Positions 8,713 to 17,600 of a DNA stretch of 64,000 nucleotides are shown here, piece after piece (position 1 is the stretch's first letter; the number at the start of each line of letters is the position of its first letter). Below the pieces are notes generated by a model. It searched no databases and was not told the origin of the DNA. It saw only the letters and a list, made by a program, of their open reading frames with translations. This DNA is from Paenibacillus pabuli NBRC 13638. GTDB lineage: Bacteria; Bacillota; Bacilli; Paenibacillales; Paenibacillaceae. The position numbers and the translations under genes are program-made. The DNA is taken from assembly GCF_001514495.1 (NCBI RefSeq), contig NZ_BCNM01000011.1, positions 1 through 64,000 on the forward strand, given 5' to 3'.

Positions 8713-9156
8713 GTGCGTAAGACGTGCAGATGCGGACATGTAATGGAATTGGAATTAAGAACGGTGGTATACGCCAAAAAAGTGGAGATTCGTAACGTAC
8801 CTGTATTTGCGTGTACAGATTGTGTTTCCTACGAAGTACTTCAGCCGGTCAAGCCGGATTTGAAAGCGTGCATCAGTACGCTGGGTGAACAGCCTGCGAA
8901 ACAGGATGTATCGTTTGGGGAGAGAAATGAACTTGCGGATCTCTTTCATGAACAGTTGCTGGCCTGGCCTGATGCTACGGATCGTGAGATGGAGCAGCGG
9001 ATGCAGTCCGCTGTAGAACAACGTATTAACCTGCTGCTGGATATTATGGGATACGCCCAGAAATCCGGTGATGAAGAGTGGATTGAGACAACGCAGCGCA
9101 GATTGGGGCAATTAGCCGGCTTTGTATGGCAGGCGCATTTCTCAAACGCTGTCTAA
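8713..9156 (+). CDS. Hypothetical protein with N-terminal zinc ribbon (YgiT-like)
   Basis: I do not recognise a function. The 148-codon frame begins with a CxC pair (CRCG) and has a CxxC about 25 residues later (CTDC), preceded by RNVPVF; this arrangement is like the YgiT/MqsA-type zinc ribbon. The remaining two thirds is charged and probably helical, without catalytic motifs, signal peptide or membrane segments. GTG 8713 is supported by GAGGTGAT immediately upstream; ATG 8707 would overlap that site. The following gene ytxJ starts 122 bases downstream with its own ribosome-binding site. The gap before it (8468-8712) holds no gene. Confidence 0.7.
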   Translation: MRKTCRCGHVMELELRTVVYAKKVEIRNVPVFACTDCVSYEVLQPVKPDLKACISTLGEQPAKQDVSFGERNELADLFHEQLLAWPDATDREMEQRMQSAVEQRINLLLDIMGYAQKSGDEEWIETTQRRLGQLAGFVWQAHFSNAV

Positions 9157-9228
9157 TTTTGACGTGTGAAATGCTTGTTTTCATGAAAATTGGCTTTTTC
9201 GCCCGCTTTTTGTTAAGATATCGTAGAG

Positions 9229-9243
9229 TGAAAACGCTCAACA
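9229..9243 (+). promoter_or_regulatory. Possible cre-like site upstream of ytxJ-ccpA
   Basis: TGAAAACGCTCAACA contains the TGAAAACGCT core of a catabolite-responsive element but the final CA is displaced by one base. It lies ten bases after a weak promoter candidate (TTGGCT, 18 bases, TAAGAT at 9190-9219). Confidence 0.25.
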
Positions 9244-9278
9244 TAGCGGTATTCCTGATAAAGGGGGATGTATATCAA

Positions 9279-9626
9279 ATGGCTGACATGACTAAAATGA
9301 CAAGTATTGAGCAGCTAAACTCCGCAGTGGAGGCTACCGAGGATCAACCCTTGCTTCTGTTTAAGCATAGTACACGCTGCCCAATTAGCGCGAACGCTTA
9401 TCAGGAGATGAACGATTATTTGCAAAATAGTCCAGATGAACAAGTGAAATACGGTATCATTTATGTGGTGGAAGACCGCCCAGTTTCCAACGAAGCAGCG
9501 GACAAGTTGGGTGTTAAGCACGAATCTCCGCAGGCGATTCTAGTCAAAAAGGGAATTCCTGTATGGCATACTTCCCACTCGAATATTACTTCAACCACAA
9601 TCATGAAAGCGCTGCGTGAGTCCTAA
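9279..9626 (+). CDS. ytxJ: Bacillithiol system redox-active protein YtxJ
   Basis: A thioredoxin-fold protein of 115 residues, of the monothiol bacilliredoxin-like group (BrxC/YtxJ) that acts on bacillithiol-mixed disulfides in the cytosol. The active site is TRCPIS near residue 30, a CPxS arrangement with a single cysteine, preceded by LLLFKHS; the cis-proline region is ESPQAILV. ATG 9279 follows AAAGGGGGA; a longer frame opens at 9126 inside the upstream gene and lacks a ribosome-binding site. In B. subtilis ytxJ also lies close to ccpA, with a DAHP synthase gene between them that is absent here. Confidence 0.88.
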   Translation: MADMTKMTSIEQLNSAVEATEDQPLLLFKHSTRCPISANAYQEMNDYLQNSPDEQVKYGIIYVVEDRPVSNEAADKLGVKHESPQAILVKKGIPVWHTSHSNITSTTIMKALRES

Positions 9627-9638
9627 AGCCTATTTTAA

Positions 9639-9667
9639 TTGATTAATGCATAAATTTGTCGTAATAT
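9639..9667 (+). promoter_or_regulatory. Probable ccpA promoter
   Basis: TTGATT at 9639-9644, a 17-base spacer, TAATAT at 9662-9667, placing a start about 45 bases before the ccpA GTG. Confidence 0.5.
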
Positions 9668-9718
9668 AAATCTTAATGAAAATGGTATGAAAATTTACTG
9701 GTAATGGAGAGAAGTACT

Positions 9719-10732
9719 GTGACGGTAACCATTTATGATGTGGCACGTGAAGCCGGTGTCTCTATGGCAACGGTATCACGGGTTGTTAATAATAACCCTA
9801 ATGTGAAGCCACAGACACGCAAAAAAGTATATGAAGCCATCGATCGGCTTGGATATCGTCCGAATGCGGTAGCCAGAGGTCTGGCGAGCAAGAAGACAAC
9901 CACGGTCGGGGTCGTCATTCCGGACATTTCGAACTCAACCTTTGCAGAGATTGCCCGCGGAATTGAAGATATTGCAAATATGTATCACTACAACATTATT
10001 TTGTGTAACGCGGATAAGAAGAAAGAAAAAGAAATTCGTGTAATTAACACCCTGCTGGAAAAACAGGTCGATGGACTGCTCTTCATGGGCGGAACCGTGA
10101 CGGATGAGCATATTCAAGCCTTCCAGTCAGCGGCAGTGCCGATTGTACTCTGTGCAACAAGTGACGAGAAGGGCACGTACCCTTCTGTTGATATCGATCA
10201 TGAAGCTGCGGCATTTGACGCTGTGAATACCTTGATCCGTCATGGACACAAGGAAATCGCGATGATCAGTGGTACACTGCAAGACCCTGCCAACGGTTAT
10301 GCTCGTTTCCAAGGATACAAGAAAGCGCTTGAAGCAGCAGGTATGGAATATCAGGAAGATCTCGTGCGCATCGGTAACTATCGTTATGAGTCCGGTGTGG
10401 AAGCGATGAAGTATTTCCTCGGATTGAAGAAAAAACCATCAGCAATTTTCGCTGCGACAGATGAAATGGCGATTGGAGCTATTCACAGTATTCAGGATGA
10501 AGGTCTGAAAGTACCGGATGACTTCTCCATCATTAGTGTGGATAACATTCGCATGGCCTCCATGGTCCGTCCTCAGTTGACAACTGTGGCTCAACCGATG
10601 TATGACCTGGGTGCTGTAGCGATGCGTTTGCTGACCAAGCTGATGAAGAAAGAAAATGTGGAGAACCCACGGGTTATTTTGCCGCATGAAACGATCCTTC
10701 GTTTGTCTGTAAGTCACGCGGACGTCGTTTAA
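9719..10732 (+). CDS. ccpA: Catabolite control protein A
   Basis: LacI-family master regulator of carbon catabolite repression; with HPr phosphorylated on Ser46 it binds cre sites. The N-terminal helix-turn-helix and hinge (VTIYDVAREAGVSMATVSR, then YRPNAVARGLASKKT) are nearly the textbook CcpA sequence, and the periplasmic-binding-protein core starts at TTVGVVIPDIS. Length 337 is right. I choose GTG 9719, seven bases after GGAGAG; ATG 9704 has no ribosome-binding site and would add five residues not seen in relatives. It follows ytxJ and precedes a short terminator. A strong cre site lies 3 kb away in front of acsA. Confidence 0.95.
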   Translation: MTVTIYDVAREAGVSMATVSRVVNNNPNVKPQTRKKVYEAIDRLGYRPNAVARGLASKKTTTVGVVIPDISNSTFAEIARGIEDIANMYHYNIILCNADKKKEKEIRVINTLLEKQVDGLLFMGGTVTDEHIQAFQSAAVPIVLCATSDEKGTYPSVDIDHEAAAFDAVNTLIRHGHKEIAMISGTLQDPANGYARFQGYKKALEAAGMEYQEDLVRIGNYRYESGVEAMKYFLGLKKKPSAIFAATDEMAIGAIHSIQDEGLKVPDDFSIISVDNIRMASMVRPQLTTVAQPMYDLGAVAMRLLTKLMKKENVENPRVILPHETILRLSVSHADVV

Positions 10733-10788
10733 TTTCAGGCGTTGGCATAAGAAAGGGAGAAGGCATTCTCTCTACATAGTGGAATGAC

Positions 10789-10814
10789 GAAAGCTCCGGA
10801 AACGGAGCTTTTGT
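10789..10814 (+). terminator. Terminator after ccpA
   Basis: AAAGCTCCG-GAAA-CGGAGCTTTT: a nine-pair stem capped by a GNRA-type tetraloop, with a short T-run. Confidence 0.75.
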
Positions 10815-10856
10815 GCTGAAATGCAGAATTCAGAATGATATATAGGAGGTCAGACC

Positions 10857-11552
10857 ATGCGTGAAACGATTGGCATTATGGGTGCAATGGATGAGGAAGT
10901 AGAACTTCTCTTGGCTGGGATGAAGCAGCTGGAGACTGTGAAACAAACCGGTATTACCTATGTCGCTGGCGAATGGCTGGGCAAGCAAATTGTGGTTTGC
11001 AAATCCGGTGTTGGTAAAGTGAATGCAGCTGTGACGACACAGATTTTGATTGACCGTTTCCAGGTTAACCGTATTATCTTCACAGGTGTGGCGGGTGCAG
11101 TTCATCCGGAGCTGAACATTGGGGATATGGTCATCTCGTCGGTGTGTGTACAGCATGATATGGATGTGACACCACTTGGGTTTGAGCGCGGCGTTATCCC
11201 TTATCAAGAGACGTCTGCCTTCCCGGCGGAATCATCATTGATCGCGCTGGCTGAAGAAGCCTGCAAAGCGCAGGGAGCGAACTATCTGATCGGCAAAGTG
11301 CTATCAGGAGATCAATTCATTGCGGACAAGGATACGGTGAACATGCTGTATACCCAAATGGATGGGGCATGTGCGGAGATGGAGGGAGCTGCCGTAGCGC
11401 AAGTGAGCTTCATGAACCGTGTCCCATTCGTTGTACTTCGTGCCATGTCTGACAAAGCGGATGGTTCAGCACATGTGAATTTTGCCGAGTTTACGGTGGA
11501 GTCTTCCCAGCGTTCTCACCGGATCGTGGAACATATGCTGGAACATATGTAA
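10857..11552 (+). CDS. mtnN: 5'-methylthioadenosine/S-adenosylhomocysteine nucleosidase
   Basis: Hydrolyses methylthioadenosine and S-adenosylhomocysteine, releasing adenine, in methionine salvage and the activated methyl cycle. 231 residues, typical. Visible are the N-terminal IGIMGAMDEEVELL (catalytic Glu), the VGKVNAAVTTQ phosphorylase-family motif, FTGVAGAV, and the active-site block CAEMEGAAVAQV with the purine-binding Glu-Met-Glu, then LRAMSDKADG with catalytic Asp. AGGAGG precedes ATG 10857. It is monocistronic between the ccpA terminator and a bidirectional terminator. Confidence 0.95.
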   Translation: MRETIGIMGAMDEEVELLLAGMKQLETVKQTGITYVAGEWLGKQIVVCKSGVGKVNAAVTTQILIDRFQVNRIIFTGVAGAVHPELNIGDMVISSVCVQHDMDVTPLGFERGVIPYQETSAFPAESSLIALAEEACKAQGANYLIGKVLSGDQFIADKDTVNMLYTQMDGACAEMEGAAVAQVSFMNRVPFVVLRAMSDKADGSAHVNFAEFTVESSQRSHRIVEHMLEHM

Positions 11553-11599
11553 CCCTCTAAAGAATGCATATGTTGTGCATGATAAAGTTAAAAAGGCAA

Positions 11600-11663
11600 C
11601 AAAAACCGCTTAATCATAACCGTTCATCCGTGATGAATCTGTTCATGAAAAGGCGGTTTTTTA
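11600..11663. terminator. Bidirectional terminator between mtnN and acuA
   Basis: AAAAACCGCTT at 11601-11611 pairs with AGGCGGTTTTT at 11651-11661 around a 39-base partly folded loop; T-runs occur on both strands outside the stem, between convergent genes. Confidence 0.7.
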
Positions 11664-11701
11664 TGTATACATTTTCGGAAATTATCCATGTCGGTTTGTA
11701 A

Positions 11702-12334
11702 TCAGTACATAAAACGATGGCGGAATCGCACTCGGTCGAACTGCTCTTCCGATTCCAGGGGCACTTGGCTGCCAATGCGTACCATGAGGCAGTTTGCCGG
11801 ATGCGAACAGATCTCGGGATCATCCGTGGCGTACCAGGTCATATCAACAGATTGCATCAATTTTTCCATCATCTTGCGATAATCCCATACCGAAAGGGCG
11901 CTGCCCTTCAAATCCCAATGCCAGTAATATTCTGTTGTAAATACGATATATTTCTCCATCTGTCCATTTTCAAACGCAGTGAGCAGCATTTCCCGTCCAA
12001 TCCCCAGCGATCTGTAGGCATCTGCAACCTCAATAGCACCCAGCTCAATCAGATCGGTCATATTGCCTTCGGACCAACGTTCGCATTCATCTGCATAATG
12101 GAACGTTACGTAGCCGACAATGGTCTCATTTTCCCGTGCAATGATGATTCGACCTTCGGGCAATGCGGCAATTTCGGCCAATGCCTCCTGCTGCTCCGAA
12201 GGGCGTCTGAAGGCATCCAGATCTGCATGAAATTCAAGCTGCTTAATCGTCTCGGCCTGAACGGGTCCTTCAATGATGATTCGGCGGCCGGACTTGAAGA
12301 TGGAACGCATATGATACTCCTTGATATGCTCCAT
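11702..12334 (-). CDS. acuA: Acetoin utilization protein AcuA (acetyltransferase of AcsA)
   Basis: GNAT-family protein acetyltransferase. In B. subtilis AcuA inactivates acetyl-CoA synthetase by acetylating its active-site lysine. The 210-residue length matches that protein; the GNAT core shows GYVTFHYAD, LIELGAIEVADAYRSLGIG (the acetyl-CoA pyrophosphate loop) and REMLLTAF. The decisive context is that it is divergent from acsA, as in B. subtilis. There acuA leads an acuABC operon; here no acuB or acuC follows, because the next gene (mtnN) is convergent behind a terminator. AGAGGAG precedes the ATG at 12334. Confidence 0.9.
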   Translation of the reverse strand: MEHIKEYHMRSIFKSGRRIIIEGPVQAETIKQLEFHADLDAFRRPSEQQEALAEIAALPEGRIIIARENETIVGYVTFHYADECERWSEGNMTDLIELGAIEVADAYRSLGIGREMLLTAFENGQMEKYIVFTTEYYWHWDLKGSALSVWDYRKMMEKLMQSVDMTWYATDDPEICSHPANCLMVRIGSQVPLESEEQFDRVRFRHRFMY

Positions 12335-12361
12335 AGTTCATGCTCCTCTCTCCCCCTACTT

Positions 12362-12540
12362 GTAGAGGTTGTTCAAAAAGTCCGCTTTTGATTACGAAGG
12401 ATGCCTAATGGCATCATCAGCATCGAATATGGAATTCAGCCGAAATGTCCGTTGCTCACGTAGTTTTCCCTACGCTCCGCTACTCCCTTTCTAGCTTCAT
12501 CCCATCTTCTTGGTACTGAAAACCGATCTTTTTGAACACA
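12362..12540. repeat. MITE-like repeat with terminal inverted repeats
   Basis: About 179 bases bounded by TGTTCAAAAAG (12370-12380) and its exact inverted complement CTTTTTGAACA (12528-12538). No open frame of note lies inside. The inner sequence (for example CTACGCTCCGCTACTCC near 12470) resembles a repeat I associate with Paenibacillus intergenic regions, and a short relative is found at 63.3 kb. It occupies the acuA-acsA divergent region, about 40 bases upstream of the acsA promoter. A non-autonomous transposable element or a repetitive extragenic element would both fit. Confidence 0.6.
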
Positions 12541-12576
12541 TATTTATAGCAAAAAACCAAAAATTTGAAAAGCCAT

Positions 12577-12605
12577 AGACGATGATTGAAAAGATTTGCT
12601 ATAAT
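12577..12605 (+). promoter_or_regulatory. Probable acsA promoter
   Basis: TAGACG at 12577-12582, a 17-base spacer, and a perfect TATAAT at 12600-12605. Transcription would begin near 12612, giving a leader of about 178 bases. Confidence 0.6.
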
Positions 12606-12695
12606 TGCGTAGACAAAAAATGTTCACAAATCAACAGCAGTTTGGATTCATCGGTTTGGCCTGGCAAGTACATGATGAGAAGTTCTCTCTACTAA

Positions 12696-12709
12696 TGTAA
12701 GCGCTAACT
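12696..12709 (+). promoter_or_regulatory. cre site (CcpA operator) in the acsA leader
   Basis: TGTAAGCGCTAACT matches the consensus TGWAANCGNTNWCA at 13 of 14 positions. It lies about 85 bases after the predicted transcription start, where bound CcpA would act as a roadblock. B. subtilis acsA is known to be CcpA-repressed. Confidence 0.75.
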
Positions 12710-12789
12710 GGAAGTTCAGTCAACACAAAGGCAATGAGAAGTGACCCATAATGGGAATCGAGATGTCGAGTTGAAGGAGGCTGGCAAGC

Positions 12790-14514
12790 ATGAGTCAAGC
12801 ACATGGTGAGATGCTGCAAACGGTTGTGTCTGAATCTAATCTGGGCGATTACACGGAGGCCCGAAGCCGGTTTGATTGGGAATCGGTTGAAAGGCACTTT
12901 ACGTGGCACGCCAGCGGAAAAGTCAACATGGCGCATGAAGCGATAGACCGTCATGTATTGGAAGGAAGAGGCGGAAGAACAGCACTTTTATACAGTGATG
13001 CTTCGCGGGAAGAGGCATATACATTTGCTGATTTAAGTGAGCAGTCGAGTCGCTTCGGTAACGTTCTTCGCAAATATGGAGTAACCAAGGGCGATCGTGT
13101 GTTTATTTTTATGCCTCGCAGTCCTGAGCTCTACTTCAGTCTGCTGGGCACATTGAAAGCCGGGGCTGTTGTAGGTCCGTTATTTGAAGCTTTTATGGAG
13201 ACTGCGGTTAAGGACCGTTTGGAGGATAGCGGAGCTGTGGCACTGGTGACGACTCCTCAATTGCTGGGACGAATCAAACGTTCCGAATTGCCGGAACTCA
13301 AGCATATTTTTGTTGTGGGTGGAGGTCCGCAAACGGAAGCAGGACTCATCGACTTTGATGCAGAGATGTCCGCAGCTTCGGATGAGATGGAAGTGGAATG
13401 GCTGACTCGTGAAGACGGTCTGCTGATCCATTATACGTCTGGCTCTACAGGCAAACCGAAAGGTGTATATCATGTGCAAAATGCAATGATTCAGCATTAT
13501 TACACCGGCAAGGTTGTACTCGATCTGCGCGAAGATGACGTATACTGGTGCACCGCTGATCCTGGTTGGGTCACAGGTACATCTTATGGAATTTTTGCAC
13601 CCTGGTTGAATGGCGTGACCAATGTTATACGTGGGGGACGTTTTAGTCCGCAAGATTGGTACAGCACCATTGAGAAAAATAAAGTCAGCGTATGGTACAG
13701 TGCACCGACTGCTTTCCGCATGTTAATGGGGGCGGGCGAAGAGACGATTGCCCAGCATGATCTGAGCAGTCTTCGTCACGTCATGTCCGTGGGTGAGCCT
13801 CTTAATCCGGAAGTGGTCCGTTGGGGCTGGAAAGCCTATGGCCAGCGTATTCATGACACCTGGTGGATGACGGAGACAGGTGGACAGCTGATCTGTAACT
13901 ATCCGGGCATGCCGATCAAACCGGGCTCCATGGGACGTCCATTACCAGGAATTGATGCGGCAATTATTGATGATCGAGGACAGGAGCTTCCGCCATATAG
14001 TATGGGGAACCTGGCTATTCGTACTTCCTGGCCGTCCATGATGGCGAAGATCTGGAATAACCCGGCCAAATACGAAGAATACTTCCGACTCTCTGGCTGG
14101 TATGTATCCGGAGATTCCGCTTATATGGACGAAGATGGCTACTTTTGGTTCCAGGGCCGGATTGATGATGTGATTAACTCTTCTGGTGAACGGATTGGTC
14201 CCTTCGAGGTGGAGAGCAAGCTCGTAGAGCATCCTGCAGTAGCAGAGGCGGGCGTAATCGGTAAACCGGATGTAACTCGGGGAGAGATCATCAAAGCCTT
14301 TGTGGCACTCCGTGAGGGGTATGAGCCGACACCTGAGCTGAAGGAAGAGATCTATCGATTTGTAAAAGAGGGCTTGTCTGCTCACGCCGCTCCGCGTGAG
14401 ATTGAGTTCAAGGATAAACTGCCGAAGACCCGCTCTGGCAAGATTATGCGCCGCGTCCTGAAAGCCTGGGAGCTGGATCTGCCAACGGGCGATCTGTCGA
14501 CCATTGAGGACTAA
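12790..14514 (+). CDS. acsA: Acetyl-CoA synthetase
   Basis: Activates acetate to acetyl-CoA via acetyl-AMP. 574 residues, close to B. subtilis AcsA. ANL-superfamily motifs in order: the phosphate loop YTSGSTGKPKGV, the A4/A5 region with DTWWMTETG, the YVSGDSAYMDEDGY motif with the hinge region RIDDVINSSGERIG, and the C-terminal KTRSGKIMRR with Lys551, the residue expected to be acetylated by AcuA. AAGGAGG ends 8 bases before ATG 12790. The gene for its modifying enzyme is divergent upstream, a cre site lies in its leader, and a strong terminator follows. Confidence 0.95.
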   Translation: MSQAHGEMLQTVVSESNLGDYTEARSRFDWESVERHFTWHASGKVNMAHEAIDRHVLEGRGGRTALLYSDASREEAYTFADLSEQSSRFGNVLRKYGVTKGDRVFIFMPRSPELYFSLLGTLKAGAVVGPLFEAFMETAVKDRLEDSGAVALVTTPQLLGRIKRSELPELKHIFVVGGGPQTEAGLIDFDAEMSAASDEMEVEWLTREDGLLIHYTSGSTGKPKGVYHVQNAMIQHYYTGKVVLDLREDDVYWCTADPGWVTGTSYGIFAPWLNGVTNVIRGGRFSPQDWYSTIEKNKVSVWYSAPTAFRMLMGAGEETIAQHDLSSLRHVMSVGEPLNPEVVRWGWKAYGQRIHDTWWMTETGGQLICNYPGMPIKPGSMGRPLPGIDAAIIDDRGQELPPYSMGNLAIRTSWPSMMAKIWNNPAKYEEYFRLSGWYVSGDSAYMDEDGYFWFQGRIDDVINSSGERIGPFEVESKLVEHPAVAEAGVIGKPDVTRGEIIKAFVALREGYEPTPELKEEIYRFVKEGLSAHAAPREIEFKDKLPKTRSGKIMRRVLKAWELDLPTGDLSTIED

Positions 14515-14568
14515 AGCTTGAACCAGTCAGCGGATGCAACGCATCTGCCTGTCCCATGATTCCAATAT

Positions 14569-14606
14569 AAAGCCTGATCCGTTTCTCATTGCGGATCAGG
14601 CTTTTA
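14569..14606 (+). terminator. Terminator of acsA
   Basis: AAAGCCTGATCCG pairs with CGGATCAGGCTTTT around a 10-base loop, ending in T's. Confidence 0.88.
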
Positions 14607-14621
14607 CTTGTGGTGCCAATG

Positions 14622-14658
14622 AAAAACAAAACCCCATCCTCAAGATGCGAGAATGGGG
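14622..14658 (-). terminator. Terminator of the penicillin-binding protein gene
   Basis: CCCCATTCTC and GAGGATGGGG pair on the minus strand (one mismatch), followed by TTTTGTTTTT. Confidence 0.85.
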
Positions 14659-14687
14659 TGTAAGAGTATAGCCATAACAACACTGTA

Positions 14688-17600
14688 TTATGGTTGGAAA
14701 TGTACTGCTCCGGAAGGCTCTGATTCGCCTACGCTGTTGCTGGCGGATACCTTGAACCATCCAGTGGTTGATGCAGGTACACCATAGTCCATGGATGTAC
14801 CAGAAGTCGTCCCAATTTTAGTGTAAGGAGCTGCGCCCGTTTCACTATAATATACAGCATAACTTTGGACGCCGTCTGCTTCCGGATTGGAGGCCCACTG
14901 AATGCGCAGCCCTTGGGTAAGAGCTGTAACACTGACTTGACCAGGCGCAGCCGGAGCCGCAGTGGCGGTGTTCTCATTCTGTGAATCTTCCGGGGTAACT
15001 ACGGTTCCCGGAACATTAATCGGTTCTTTTACCTCTTCATCTGTAGGAGGCTCTGCTATTCCTGCACTGCTAACTGCTGCGCTAGGGGCAGACTCACGTC
15101 CGGCGACATCCACTGCTGTGACGTAGAACGCGAAGTTTCCACCTTGTGCATATGCGGTAAATGACCTGGACTCACCTGTCAGAACAACCTGCCCCTGATT
15201 CTGGAATCCGGCGCCGTTGACGGAGCGATAGAGACGATATCCGACGACGTCACTTTCCGGTGTGGCGTTAAATGTAATCACAGCGTTTCCGTTACCAACA
15301 GATATTCTCACATTGCCCGGCGCGTCTGGTGCCTTGCCGTTATCCGTTCTTGGATCAATCTGTGTCGGCATATCTGCATCCGCATCTTCCGGCAGGTAAT
15401 AAGCAAGTGATTCGTGACGATTCATACGTGAGAAAGCACTTTGTAATTCTTTGATGAGATCAGAGATCGGTTTCTTGCGTTTGACGACCGTTTTCTCTTT
15501 CGTCATGTCTCCAGGTGTTTGATCACGTGGAATGTAGTTTACACCATTGTAAGTGATATATTTGGCTTTTGCGACACCGTCATCGCTGTCTTTCGGTACA
15601 AATTTGCTGTTGAATATATCGGTGACAAATCGGTCTGTCAACGAAGTTGGCAATTTGCCACTATAAGCTGATACGGTTCGTGTCTCAATCCCCGATGGTT
15701 TTTTGAACGAATCCGTGACGAACATTTCTTTGTCTGTGGCAATGACTTGATTCATGATTTGGGTCCATAGTTGTTGAGCACGTTTCTTTTGTGATTTGGT
15801 TTCCAGTGTGTTGATGGACTGTTTGTATCCAACCCATACCCCCAGTGTGACATCTGGCGTGTAACCTTCAAACCAGACATCCGCATAGTTTTGGGTTGAA
15901 CCCGTCTTACCTACGATCGGCACACTTTTGGAATACTTGTAATTTTCACGGACTTTATCAGCCGTGCCTTCCGTAATAACGGTGCGGAGCATATCGGTCA
16001 TCAGGTATGCAGTCTGTTCCGAGAAAGCCTGAACAGGTTCCACATCGTGTTTGTATACGATATTTCCTTTGGAGTCTACAATTTTGCTAATCATATAGGA
16101 ATCATTGTACACCCCATGGTTGGCAATGGCGCCATAAGCACTAGTGAGCTCCTCAACGGTTACACCGTACTGAAGACCTCCAAGAACGCCGGTCTGGGCC
16201 TGGTAATCATTCTTCTGGATGGTGGTAATCCCCAGCTTCTTGGCAAAAGCCCATGATTTGTCGATCCCGACTTCTTCATTGAACAGCTTCAGAGCAGGCA
16301 CATTCAAGGAGTAGTTCAGTGCTCGGCGGGCTGTTACAAGTCCCTGGTAACGATTGTTGGCATTTTTCGGAATATGGAATCCGTTCGGGCCGTCTTTCAG
16401 AATGATCGGTGAATCATCGATAATGGAGGCCGGTTGAACAAGACCTTCATCCAATGCAGGCAGATAAGCCGCAATAGGTTTCATGGTCGAACCTGGCTGA
16501 CGCAACATCTGGGTTGCGTAGTTCATCTGTTCATCCTGGAAATCACGGCCTTCGATCATACCGAGAATAGCTCCCGTTTTGTGATTGATAAGCATGGCAG
16601 CAGTCTGTTCTTTTCCTTTGACGGAATCATCTGCTGAGAAATTACTGTCATCTTCGGCAATGGTACGCATCGTTTTGTACACACTCTTGTTGATCGTTGT
16701 GTAGATGCGATATCCACCTGTACGCAATTGCGCCTGGGCTTCTTCCAGCAGTGCGCTGCTTTCTTTCTGCGGCGTCTCTTCCGTACCACCATCAGCTTTA
16801 GTAGTAGTTTCCGTATCCGCAGCCTTATCCGAATTCAGTTGTTTCATCAGAATCTGTGCAGCTTGACGTTCCGTTTCCATCATAAGATAAGGATAAGTGT
16901 TGTAAGCTTTAATTGTTTTAGGTGCAAGAGAACTTTTGATGTCAAACGCCAGTGCTTCGTTATACTCGGTTTGACCAATTTTGCCCAGTTCCAGCATACG
17001 GCGCAATACCAGATGCTGACGATTAATGGCACGCTCAAAATTATCCTCGACAAAGTCGCCTTTTCCATTAAAGGCAGAATAAGAGGAGGGGAGTTGAGGC
17101 AATCCCGCGAGATAAGCAGCCTGAGCTGTGTTTAACTTGCCCAAATCATTAATGTTGAACAGACCTTTGGCAGCTGCCTTGATTCCGTAGACATTATATC
17201 CACTGGAGCCGTTACCAAAAGGAACCTTGTTCAAGTATGCGGTCATAATCTCGTTCTTGGTCAGGAAACGTTCGAGTCGGAGCGAAAGTAATATTTCTTT
17301 CACTTTCCGGTCCTCGGTTCGATCCAGATTTAGAAATACTCGCCGGGCCAATTGTTGAGTCAGTGTGCTTCCGCCTGTTTGGACAGACTCTTTCAGCACC
17401 TTCTGTTTCACGGCGCGGAGCGTTCCGCTCGTATCTACACCTTTATGTTCGTAAAAATGATTGTCTTCAATCGAAATGACAGCATCAATAACCTTCTGCG
17501 GGATCTGGTCAAAAGTGACCGGACGCCTGTCTTCTTCTGTTCGTAACTGGCCGATCGGACTGCCGTCGGCAAAGTAAGCAAAGCCTGTGATGGAGTTTTC

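Noticed and set aside
11717..12391. A 224-codon plus-strand frame opposite acuA
   Set aside because: acuA is recognisable in length, motifs and divergent context; this frame is its complement.
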